A DNA stretch of 64,000 nt, from the NCBI RefSeq assembly GCF_000003815.2, contig NC_049979.1:25168058-25232057 (forward strand), in the 5' to 3' direction. Below the pieces are notes generated by a model that saw only the letters and a list, made by a program, of their open reading frames with translations, ran no database searches and was not told the origin of the DNA. Below, piece by piece: positions 32,562-44,500 of the stretch. A program made the translations under genes and the position numbers. Positions within the stretch are counted from its first letter, which is position 1. Each line of letters begins with the position of its first letter. The DNA is from Branchiostoma floridae. Its lineage: Eukaryota; Chordata; Leptocardii; Amphioxiformes; Branchiostomatidae.

Positions 32562-34078
32562 AGGCTAGCTAAGAACCATTGACAACAGGGAAAATAGAAA
32601 ATAGAATGAATGACTTGGCCAAAGTTTCATATTGTCTGTCTGCCTAGCTAGACGACTACGTTACTGCTGTACATGTAGTAATAACAGATTCCTTACCTGT
32701 CGGAGTTCCAGGCGATCCATCTGTCTTTCTCCAACGATAATCAGCCAGCTCACCTCAGATAACACACATTCAGGATGGTATATATGCAATTTGGGTGAAG
32801 ACGATTTTCTGTCTTATCCTATGTTTAAAAGAATTAACTATTCTATATTGTATTTGAAGCCAAAGATATCCCCAAGAATGTTACACGACGAACGCTATGA
32901 ACTGAATTGTACGTATAATTTGTCGTTTGGTGCCCGTGCTCGTCAAACCTTTGCAGCATAGACCACTAATCTTTATCTCGAGGACCCGCTGTCTTGCTAG
33001 TTATCATCTGGTGAATACACCTACAAAGCTACAAACCAGATGGAAATAAGTATACTGACCACGCGGTCGCATCAATCGTATGTCGTCGTACGACATACGT
33101 TGTCGTAGGATTTCCAAACAGGCTGCGACAGAGCTAACCACCGACAAGGATCTGCGCAGTTACGACCCGTGCACGCACGGTGCACGACCATCCCCTCAGT
33201 TTGCAGTCGTACTGCGATCTTGTGGCCCGGTCCTTACCTTCCTTTGTTCCCTGCACCACCGATCTCAAAGTCGACAATTGGCTTATGACATGAATGCTTG
33301 GTTTAAAAATAGCCCTTTAGTTGATGCATGAAGACAACAGTTAAGTAGCCGGGGTTACTCTATCTCTGACTGTAATCCGCTCAGACACACATGGATACCG
33401 CAAAACGCTTCTCCTTCACTTAATTCACAGAATTGGACATTTTTGTCTTTTAAATAAGTGCTTTGTACTTGTTTGCCTGTATGTCTCTGTCCTGTCAGAT
33501 TCAATTTAGCGGCAGTTTTGTCGTTGGAAGCATGTCTGTTGAATGTGTATAATTTGTCCTTTTGTGATTGTCTAATTTCTGTACCCAAATTGTAACTGTG
33601 TATTCCCATTTGCAGCAAATGAACTGGACAACCCATTTCTCTCGGGGGTGGGGGGTCCTGTAGGGCGGTGCCTTTTACTCCGAGCGGTAAATTTCCTTCG
33701 TTTCGAGTACATCATATTCAATAACATTCTTGGTTCAAACAATAAGGTTAGCCTCGACATACATTGATGACACAGCAAAAGCGTACCTACATGTATATAG
33801 ATTATTAGGTAATATTAATGTTAGGACAGAATGGACTTAATCATGCTAGAATAGTATTTCAGCAGTGATAAGACTACGTAAAATTATTCGTTATCTGCAT
33901 AATTTGCATAGCCATATTTTGGGGGCATTAGCTTCTCTGGCATGGGGTAGCGTTCTCACTAGATATGGGTAAGGTAATATTTAGCATGGGGGCATTTAAC
34001 ATGCTTGTATTTTGGAAGATTCTGATGCTGCGTTGCTTTGTCAAATCTGGATCATTCTATTTTAGAGAGAGGAGTGTG
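32562..34078. other. Intergenic stretch with short palindromes
   Basis: Contains a palindrome at about 33077-33100 (CGTATGTCGTCGTACGACAT core) and no supported gene. Short frames here lack similarity to anything I know. Confidence 0.4.
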
Positions 34079-34233
34079 TGCATGTGTGTGTACGTGTGAG
34101 TGTGTACGTGTGTGTGTGTGTGTGTGTGTACGTGTGAGTGTGTACGTGTGTGTGTGTGTGTGTGTGTACGTGTGAGTGTGTACGTGTGTGTGTGTGTGTG
34201 TGTGTACGTGCGAGTGTGTGCGCGTGTGTGTGT

Positions 34234-34278
<45 letters not shown>

Positions 34279-34291
34279 TGTGTGTGTGTAG
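34079..34291. repeat. Compound GT microsatellite with TACGTGTGAG interruptions
   Basis: About 210 bases of GT repeats broken at regular intervals by TACGTGTGAGTG units, so a longer period of about 50 bp is visible. Frames across it (His-Thr or Val-Cys repeats) are not genes. Confidence 0.9.
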
Positions 34292-34993
34292 AGGGGGGTG
34301 AATTTGAAGTAGTGTTCAGCACCAAGGTCAGGTTACTTGCTCGTGAGTAATCTGATAATCTAATGGATTCTTGGAAACAACCAAATTTCCGCAAAATAAA
34401 GTAAGTCTTAGTTCTATGTATAAGCATAACAGGGAACTTGCTGATTTCACCCGCGTATTTCAAACAAAAGGTTGGTTGGGAGTGGTCGGGAGACTTTGGT
34501 CGTCTAGGTGTTGCAGGTTTTTTTTTTTTTTTGTAAATACGCGAACGCCACCTGTTGACTGACATTATGTCTGCACTACACATATATTGACAAACATAGG
34601 GTGAAAGCGCATTTCCTTCCTTTAGATCTAGCGCGCTCTGTTTGCGCTCTTTTGCGGAACATCCTATTCTAAACACTACCCTGTTTTGAAAAGCTCCACA
34701 AAAAACAGCCAGATCACAGGCATTGCAACAACGAAAACATCACCAACAATACTACAGGGTATGGTTCAGATCTGTTCTATTTCTGTTGCCGTATTCAATG
34801 CGTTGCGTTGGCCGGCAACGGAAGCGATTATTTGATGCGTATCAATCTTTTCTTTCTACTTTGTCTGATTTTCAACCCCCGAGACCTCGGGTAGACTAAT
34901 CACAAGCTTTGGTAGTAGCGCCTGTTTGTAGCGTATCTGTCCAGAGTCTGACAAGAAGATAACATATTTCATATGGAAGTCATGGCGGGGAAG

Positions 34994-35894
34994 TCATTTT
35001 TTAAAAGAAGTGACGTGCAACATGTTGACTGAATGTTTATGTGTCGGAGTTACGCAAGTATTGTTTGCTGTTTGATCCACACCTGTTATGACCGTTGGGG
35101 TGACAGCAAAAATGACCAATCTTAAGAAACTAACAATCGTGCTTGGAAGGAAGCCAGAAGTTCGTGAAGAAGAGGCGAAGGAAGTGTCACACCTTCCCGG
35201 TGAAGGATTGAAACTTGTTCGCTGCTCCCAGAAGAGACTTCCCGAGGCCCCGCCGAACACGCCGGCGGCGACGAAGGAGACGAAGTGCCGGGAATCGAAC
35301 TTGGACTTTGAGAACCCAATGCACAAGGCGAAGAAGGTGAGGGACAGAGGTGAACGATGGCTTGTAGATGTCGTAGAAAGCGACAGAGTTTCTGACGATA
35401 ACCGAGAGGGTATGAGAGTACGCCGCGCCAACATCCTCCCCAGACTGGCCCTCCCCCCACTGTCCTCTCACTTCATGATACAGCATCACATCTGTCAGAG
35501 ATATCTAACTCACGCCAGCTCGGGCGACAACAACGTCCAGTTCCCGGGTATCACCCGATCCAACAGCATCGTCAGGCGACCCAAGATAGCCCGGAGCGGA
35601 GAGCTCCGCAGCCTGTGGGTAGAAGGGAACGAGACTGGGCCTGGGCTGTTCCTGTCCAGATACAGAGATGGACCGACTGCAAAGGGCGGCTCTAATTATA
35701 AAAAGAGGGACCGAGGAGTAGGACGAAAAAGACAGTTCTATTACGAAACGGGGAGGTCTTCCTTGGCTGTACTGGGGACGAAGAAAGAAATTGAGGGGCC
35801 GGGACGTGAGTTTTACCCTTCCCCTGCGCACGAAGCGCAGTCGATGTACCAACGTTCCTTGATGCGAAATTGGGCGAAATTCTGTCGCATGTGA
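34994..35894. other. GC-rich region open in several frames on both strands
   Basis: A 268-residue plus-strand frame (35088-35894, from MTVGVTAKMTNLKKLTIVLG) overlaps minus-strand frames of 146 and 112 residues. On the minus strand, 35622-35524 looks like an exon: acceptor CTACCCACAG, then LRSSPLRAILGRLTMLLDRV and IPGNWTLLSPEL, and donor GC/GTGAGT. I recognise none of the products and cannot decide the strand, though the splice signals favour the minus strand. Confidence 0.3.
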
Positions 35895-36302
35895 GTGAAC
35901 ATCAAGGACTTGTGAGTCACAGACATTTAAGTGTGCATTTCGTACTCCACGTGGACTTGCTGAAAATCTTTGAATGTTAAAATGACGCCACACCAAAAGG
36001 ATGTGTACTAGTGAAGCCGCAGATGATCTAAAGATAGCTATAGATCCGCATGGCTAGAGTTTGAGTAATACGCTTTATGAATAATTTAAACTTTGGGGAA
36101 CAATTGTTAGTTCGGGTGACAGGTGAAGTAGATATATGTCAATTGGGGTACGCGGTAGATCATTTGTTTCCAAATGATCACTCAGTTTTGATTTAAAGGT
36201 CACAATATCTAAGAAAAATTAAACAAAATGTAGTGTGGCCGAGCTAAAAACACAGATATGAGGTCCTCACGAACTGGTTCCGGACACACTGTGGGTGGAG
36301 AT

Positions 36303-36399
36303 TACTCTCCAAGCAGAGGTTGAGTCGCGTAGATATAGTGTAGTAATCGGAAAAATCCTCTTGTAAGAGGAGCGCGACTCAACCTCTGCTTGGAGAGTA
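36303..36399. mobile_element. 97-bp hairpin MITE, perfect 9-bp duplication
   Basis: Ends TACTCTCCAAGCAGAGG… and …CCTCTGCTTGGAGAGTA form 27-bp perfect inverted repeats. The nonamer GGTGGAGAT flanks both sides (36294-36302 and 36400-36408). The ends share TCTCCAAGCAGA with the element that split NTPCR exon 5, and the duplication length is the same. Confidence 0.9.
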
Positions 36400-36650
36400 G
36401 GTGGAGATTATCACCTCACCTTTATTATCACCTCACGACGCTTAGTTATCCACCAAACTAGTTACAATTCTGTTTAATGTCGTGTCACGTTCAACTTCAT
36501 ATTCTATGAGTTGATCAGCCTTCCACACTTTCATGTTTTATGTGATACCTGAAGTATTATGTATTTTCTTTGCACTTTGTCTGCAAATCGAAAATAATAG
36601 GAAGATAAAATATACTGTACATAAATTTGTAACTTTCCTAACTCAGATTT

Positions 36651-38040
36651 ATTACCTCCATGAAAAAATGGAGGTATAGTTTTTGGTGTGTCTGTGTGTG
36701 TGTTTGTGTGTTTGTGTGTGTGTTTTTTGTGTGTGTGTCTGTGTGTCCGCATATTTGTGGTCAGCATAACTTTGGAACTTCTTAATGGATTTTAATGACA
36801 TTTGGTATGTGGATATATGTTGGGAAGATGAAGGTCAAGGTCAATTTTGGGCCCCCTGGTGTTTGACCTTGGTACTGCAGCGCAACTTCCGGTTTTGCTA
36901 TCTCGGTGTTCTGAACATTCTATGGTCAAGATTTTTGAGTATTAGATAGCTCTTGTGCTCAGGAAAAAATGACATAAGTTTGGGTCCCCTAGCGTCTAGT
37001 TTTGGGATAGCAGGGGGATTTTTGTCAAAAACTTCTGACGAGGATAACTCAAGAAGGGAACAACGGATAGTCATGATTTTTGGTATATCGGTAAATTACA
37101 CAATGTTGTACAAGATAGGATACTAATTATGCAAAATAGGAGTACATTTGCATAATTAATGAGAATATTCTGTCATAGCAGTTTTTTCATTGTATCTCTT
37201 GTCCCGGACGTGATATGGTCGTGACATTTGGGTGGTAGATAGCTTTTAGCGTCATGACAAAGTGGGGCAAGTTTCAATCCCCTAACATTTAATTGTGGAA
37301 CTGCAGGGGCGTTTTTGTCAAGACACTCCAAAGAGGATAACTGCAAAAAGGAACGACGGATTGCCTGCATTTTAGGTATGCAGGTAGCTTGGGCAAAGAT
37401 GTCCATAATAATATGCATTTTATGCAAATGAGGACTTAATTTGCATACTTAATGAGGAAATTGTATAATTCCATTGTTTGCAATAACTGGACTTCGATAA
37501 ATGTAACACTTGTTAATTATAATCGGTGGAACATATGCAGATATCAAATATGCAAATGAGGAGCTTATTTGCATAATTTATGCAAAAATTGCAAAACAAC
37601 TTTATGATTAATGATCTGAATTGGGAATTTTACTTGTGACATGTGTACCTTTACGTTATTCAATGATGAACAACACCATGCATAAATCATGTTAATGTTG
37701 GGCCCCCTAGGAGCTTGGGCTGGAACTGCAGGGACGTTTACAAATAATCATTTTAAGGACAATAACGGAGTAAGGAAACAACATATTTCAAACATATTCG
37801 GCATACTTGTAGCTTACACAGAGATGTAGACAATGAAATGCAAATTATGCAAATTAATAGCTAATTAGCATGAATAATTAGGCACCTCTCCTATTACACG
37901 GTTTCCCATAATAGGACCTTGATGCATGTATGATATGAAATACATGGAAGTTGGAACATTTATAGATAGCATTCATACAAATAAGCATTCATGCATGATT
38001 TTCCTAATTGATGACAAAGTTTTATAATTACAATGCATCT
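36651..38040 (+). repeat. AT-rich terminal repeat block, possible left end of the Helentron
   Basis: Starts with the hairpin ACCTCCATGAAAAAATGGAGGT-type text (36654-36675) and a TG-rich run. It then holds several related segments with CCCCTAGNGTTT, GCAGGGGNTTTTTGTCAA and ATTTGCATAATTAATGA motifs. Related sequence lies at 870-1373, 39350-39600 and 49980-50215. The block has no coding potential. Confidence 0.6.
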
Positions 38041-38279
38041 TAGTTGTTCACACAGCCACAACATATCTATCAGGTTAATATGGTTACGGCTAAGGGCAGC
38101 TCTACGTATTCACCAATTCACATACATACAAAGAATTAGGTACAGTTCTACGGAAGCACCTAGGTCAAAGTAAGTAACAGTAGGTAAAATTTTAGTTTGG
38201 AAATGCAGCTAGCTGGTGGCTTTCAAAACACAGCTGGGCTAGCTTGTTTGGACTGATCACAAATCCCTTCCTTCAAGGC

Positions 38280-38460
38280 CTCTTCCCCATATGCCCCGGC
38301 TGTCATTAATCACTGCCACTGGTCAGGCCTAACTTGTTGCTGCTGCTACACCGCCCCACGGGGGATATAGATTACATGACCAGCAGTCACCTTGTGCGGG
38401 ACCCTGCCAGATGGCCCGGGACCCCGGCTCTCAGGAAAGGAAGGGTACTCAGCAAAAGTA
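38280..38460. repeat. Repeat-like segment ending in AAAGTAAAAGT
   Basis: A CCCGGGACCCCGG-containing stretch followed by a short AAGTAAA tail resembles the retroposon tail at 18288-18437. It lies just before the first Helentron exon. Class uncertain. Confidence 0.35.
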
Positions 38461-38539
38461 AAAGTAAAACATTGGTGGTAGAAAACCGCACATTTTAGCA
38501 CTGTCAGATTTCCAACCGCTCATCGAAAATCTTCACACC

Positions 38540-41500
38540 ATGGTGAATGGAAAGAGGTCCCGATCAGCATCTGAGGAACGGAGGTTTAAAGATCGCCAGC
38601 GGAAAAAGAAGGTACGAAAAAGTTGGATCATCAGAACTCACTTTCAATTTTGTCCATTCCACACAAAACTATTTAGAAGCATTTTCTTCATAAATGGTTT
38701 TTGAAAGAAGAGACACTTTAAAATTTGTATTTCAGGGCAAACTAGATTTTGGACAAAATGTAACATTGTTATGCAACACTAGGCTAGGACACAAGAGACC
38801 CCAGAGCAGGCGGAAATTCGCAAGCAGAAGAACAGAGAGCGGATGGCAGCTAAGCGGAAACAAGAAACACGGGAGCGGAGGGATAGCAGGGAAGTGTTGT
38901 CATTTAGTATGCAATTGTAATATATGATGTATAATCAATGTGAAACCATTATCAAACAGTATTAAACTTTATAACCTACGTAACTGAAGTCTAATAATAA
39001 ATAGAAGGTCCTCTATTATTGTTATATACCACAAGGTTTCCGACTTATGAGATGTTTTTCCATTCTTCTTATTATTATTATCAATCCTTAATCAAAGAGC
39101 CATAAATGCAGGTCAAGGATATAAGGATATACAACGATAGGGTTACCCGAGATAAAAACATCGTAGTTGCGCGTACGCGAACCCGGAAGTAGCAGGCAGT
39201 CAGGCTCGAGGGGGGAGGTCAGAGGTCAAAGGGGACTATGCAATTGCTGGATCCCACCATCTACTACGGCCGATAAATTATGGCCGTCGTCGATTGCTAA
39301 GCCATTGTTCTTTTGTTGTTGTTACCTTCGCAAAGTAGGTCATATTTAGGGCAGCGTTTGTCTGTATGTTAGTTTGAAGAAGGCCAGCATAATCCGAGAA
39401 ATTGTATTGATATTGAAATCTTACTTTTGGCATTTGGTAGCTATGTACAGCTGAACATCATTGATACTTAATTATGCAAATAAGTATCCATTTGCATGAA
39501 CTATTTGTGTACGTATGTTATTCAAGAGGGGACCAGCTAATATGATTCATGAAAATATTAATATGGATCTTATTTGCATAATTAATGACAAACACAATCA
39601 ATACACCAGTTGTAAAGGTTTAAGTCATTTGTCGAAGGTATGGAGTCATGCATATCTAGTTTTTTTTGTTTGCTCTGGGTGCGGAAATCGGGCGCTGAGT
39701 ATACAGAACTAGACACTTTCGACAATGTTTCAAAAAGTTTATCAGTCAGCTGGCAATATCTCGCCATGAAAAGTTGAAGTAATCGTCTGACATTCAAAAT
39801 ATACAAATGTCAATGTTGACCATTGCATGTCTAGAAATTTTCAAAATGAAAGGTTTTGTTGTAGCACTAGGTGCAGCCGTGGGGGATAATAAAGTCCTTT
39901 CTTCCTTTTGCCAATACCTGCCATACAAAATATCATAAAGCACTACCACATCTTCTGGAGTCACTAGTTTATCCCCAAGAACATAACCTTCTTAGGTATA
40001 ATAATATCAAAATATCGATACAGCACATTGTGCATTTTAAATTTTACAGGCTGGTCAAGGACATGAAGAAAACTGCTGAGACTCGTAAGAATGAAACACC
40101 TCAGCAGCGAAGGACAAGGCTATGCAAGAATAAGGCAAAAACTGCACAGACACGTGAGAATGAAACACCTAAGCAGCGAAGGACAAGGCTATGCAAGAAT
40201 AAGGCAAAAACTGCACAGACACGTGAGAATGAAACACCTCAGCAGCGAAGGACCAGGTTATGCAAGATTAAGGCAAAAATTGCACAGACACGTGAGAATG
40301 AAACACCTCAGCAGCGAAGGACCAGGTTATGCAAGATTAAGGCAAAAATTGCACAGACACGTGAGAATGAAACACCTCAGCAGCGAAGAACAAGGCTATG
40401 CAAGAATAAGGGAAGAACTGCACAGACACGTGAGAATGAAACACCTCAGCAGCGAAGGACAAGGCTATGCAAGAATAAGGGAAGAACTGCACAGACACGT
40501 GAGAACGAAACACCTCAACAGCGAAGGACAAGGTTATCAAAAGACAGGAACAAAACTGCTGAAGGTCGTGCCATACAAACACACAGCATTGAGTCAGCGT
40601 CAAAGTCATTTCAAGAGAAGATAAAGGAAGGTCCCACATATGTGTGCTGCGTATGTCACCGCCTGATGTTCAAAAAGTCTGTTGTACGGTTTAATGAAGA
40701 CCGTCCCAAATACAAGTTATCAACAAATGAGTGGGCTGACATAATGAACAACTTATACCATGACTGTAGCTGGATTTGCAATACATGTCACACAACAATG
40801 GACAGAGGGGAGATGCCAGCCCTAGCAAAGGCTAACGGTCTTCAGTTAGCTGACGTCCCAGAGGAGTTACAAAATCTGCGCCCTCTGGAACGTCGGCTTA
40901 TCTCCCAACGGATCCCATTCATGAAGCTTGTCGGGCTCCCAAAAGGACAACAGAGGGCTATCCATGGGCCAGCTGTCAACGTTCCAGCAAAACTGGAAAA
41001 TGTCTGCTCCCTTCTTCCACGCCTTCCTAGTAATGCCCAGGTGTTACCCATGAAGCTGAAGAGGAAACTAATCTACACGGGGCACTATATGTACGATTTC
41101 ATTAGGTAAATATCTAATGTAATAATTATTGATGAAAAAATGTTTGAAACATCGATTTTACTCTTTGGAGGTGTTATAAGGAATTAACGTTAATGGTATG
41201 GAACTATATTTCTAAAAGCATTTTCAATACCCATCTCTTTGTTATTTCAGACCCAGGCGAGTGACAGAAGCTATTTTCTGGTTGAAGACAAACAATCCCC
41301 TATATAAAGATGTGGCCTTCTGTGAAGATTGGCAACAACAGTGGCTGGACGGGGACAGTGAGCTCTGGGAAGCCATGGTCAACAGCAATTCACCCGAGGC
41401 AGCTGCAGTTGATGGTGGTCCTGGGGTTTCCGATGACACTGACGCTGGTCCAGAAGATGTTGACAGGTGAGCTGTTCATAAACCACATACCTAACACAAC

Positions 41501-44500
41501 CTAACGATAATTCTTAAACCTCTTCATATCGAAACTGCCAAATGGACTAGATACATTAATCATTTGGCAGCAGGAGCATTTTCTGATCACGTGACGCAGG
41601 CATTCGTTGACAAAATTAACATCACAGTGCATATTTTCAGTACATTAAATCCGGATTGTATTACTATGGTCTCACCAGCAAAAGAAAACACAGCCCATCT
41701 ATCTATTGATATCATTGGTCTTAATGGACAATCACACTATGTCGCATTGCACAAGGAATCAACCGTCATGCATAGTGACGATCACGTTAATACTCAGGTA
41801 TATAACTTTTTTCTATTCCAATGAGCTCAAACTTTTATATTGTTGGTTACAGAGTTATGACACAGCAGGAGAGAGAAGATGCTGAGGATGAAGCTGCATT
41901 TCGGGTAATTACTTTTCATTCACGTATTATCGATTTTACTGAATCCCTAAATCATATCTTTATCATGGAATGATGCATAATCTCACATTCTTCACAGGAA
42001 ACATCCGCAACAAGAGGTCTGCCGCACACAACATGTATGCAGGAGGACGACCTGCAGGACAGTGACAACATCTATTCCCTGGCTCCGGGTGAGAATCAGT
42101 GTCCGCGGGCCTTCCTGACTGATGAGGACTTCGAACTCCTAGCCAACCCCGAAAAGTATCCGGATGGGAGATTTGGATACTCTATGCAACGGAGGAAGAA
42201 GCTCACAGTCAGGAAGTACTTCAACCAGCGCCTTCTCGATGCTGATGGACGGTTTGCTACGGACGTCGACTATCTGTTTGCTGCACAGTACGTTGTAGAG
42301 GCAAAGCAGATACAGGATGACGCGTCCATAGCATTACGTCAAACGAGAGGACGGATGGTCCAAGGGGGACAAATTAACGCTGGTGTCGTGAAGAATACGT
42401 CTAACCTGGCCACCTGGTTCAGGACCGACACAGCATATAAGTACCTAAAGAATGTTCGAGGATCGCCCGCGTACTGGCAACGAGCTCTCTATGACCTCCT
42501 TGCGATGGTTCGCCAACTCGGCACGCCTACGTGGTTCCTCACACTGTCCGCAGCTGACATGCAATGGCCGGAAATAATACAGAGTATTGGCAGACAGTAT
42601 GGGCACAGTTTCACACCTGACGACATTGCAGCAATGCCATGGCAAGAAAAGTGTGAATGGTTGAACAAGAACCCGGTCACAGCGGCACGCCTATTCCAGA
42701 ACAGACTTGAAGTGTTTTTCAAGGACTTCATTTGCAGCAGTGCTCATCCAATTGGGGAGGTAGAAGACTACTTCATCCGGGTGGAGTTCCAGGTACCTGA
42801 TATTTGATATTTTAAAAGTGATTTTATTTATCATCTAACGTACAGTTTGTACAATCTCAGCCTGAAAACTGGTGTAACGTACTTTCACTATTCTATAGTA
42901 GCACCTTGATAAGCCATGCTCTGTTCTGAACCTGCCTTGTCGTTCTCTCCAGGCACGAGGATCACCGCATGCACACACAGTTCTGTGGGTGAAGGACGCC
43001 CCCAGGATTGATGAGCATCCTGACGAGGTAGTCTGCCAGTTCATTGATAGGTACCAGACTTGCGAATTGACCGATGATTCAGCAAAGTTCCAGCAGCACA
43101 AGCATTCCCCGACATGTAGACGTAACGGTGGATGCCGCTTCAACTATCCACGTCCACCAAGTAGGAAGACCATCATCGCCAGGCCAGCCATGAGAGACGA
43201 CACGAATGATGACAGTGTTGCATGCAAAAGCAACGAAGCCCTACAAAAAGTAAGAACATGCCTGGACGACCCTGGTACACCAACTGACATCAGTCTGGAC
43301 GACCTGTTCAAAAGAGCTGGTGTGGCCGAGGCAGACTACACCAAGGGGCTCAGTGAGACGAAGTCCGGAATGTCTATCATTCTCAAACGGGAACCATGGT
43401 GCAGAGTGACAAACAGCTTCAACAAACATATTCTGCACACCTGGCAAGCCAACATTGCCCTCCAGTACATAACGGATCCGTATGCTTGCATTATGTATGT
43501 AACATCGTATATGATGAAGAGTGAAAAGGCGATGAGCGAATTGTTGCGAAAAACTGCAAAGGAGATAACTAGCGAGGACATCAAAACACAACTACGCAAG
43601 CTAGGAACAACCTTCCTCAATCACAGGGAGGTCAGTGCACAGGAAGCGGCTTATAGACTACTGTCCCTCCCGCTTAAGAGCACCACAAGAACATCACTGT
43701 TCGTAAGTACAAGTACGAAGGACAAGCGCGTGTCCATGTTAAAGCCCGTATCTGTGTTGGCCACCATGGCCGACGAGGATGAGGACATATTCGAAACGAG
43801 TCTACATGACAGATATGCAGCACGGCCGTGTCCTGAGTTTGATGCCATGTTTCTGGCCCAGTTTGCGTCTACCTATGCCGTGGCATATCGAGAAACACCA
43901 ACGCCCAAACAAGAGCGCATGAAGTTGCAGAACGGCTTAGGTCAGTTGTAGAACATTTGTTGTGTTGCGATTAAAATCTTTCGACATTCGATCAATCCAT
44001 TCTAGAAACTTAATCTTAATCAAAACTTCATTATGTATCTTCATTTTCCCCAGGTGTCATGTACAGAAGACGACGTCCAGCTATCATCCGCTTCCACAGG
44101 GAGAAGGAGGAGGGAGAATCTAAGTATAGGCATCTACTCATGCTGTACTATCCTTGGCGGAGTGAGGATGACCTGATGGGTGTGTACGAATCGTACGAAC
44201 AACATTTTGAGGCTGTGAAGCAAGTCATTCAGCGCAACGAAGACATGTATACAGTAAGGAAAACAGGACTTGATCAGGCACTGGATGAACTCCAGGCACT
44301 GCACGAAACGAAAGATTTCCACGAGTTCCTAACATTGTGCACGATGGTGAAACTTGACGTGTCCTCACCGTGGGCACAGGTTTCCACGTACCGCCTGTTC
44401 CCGCGTGCCCCTACAATGAAAATCTGTGCGCACGATAGGGCACGCGAAGAGTCCACGCGTCCCACTGTTGCACACTTCCCGTGTTGAACAATTATCGTTA

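Noticed and set aside
34062-34676. Thr-His-rich frame over the GT microsatellite
   Set aside because: Low-complexity translation of a simple repeat.
40091-40624. Second 177-residue frame with MKHLSSEGQGYARIR repeats
   Set aside because: The 69-bp repeat leaves all frames open. The other frame joins in phase with Helentron exons.
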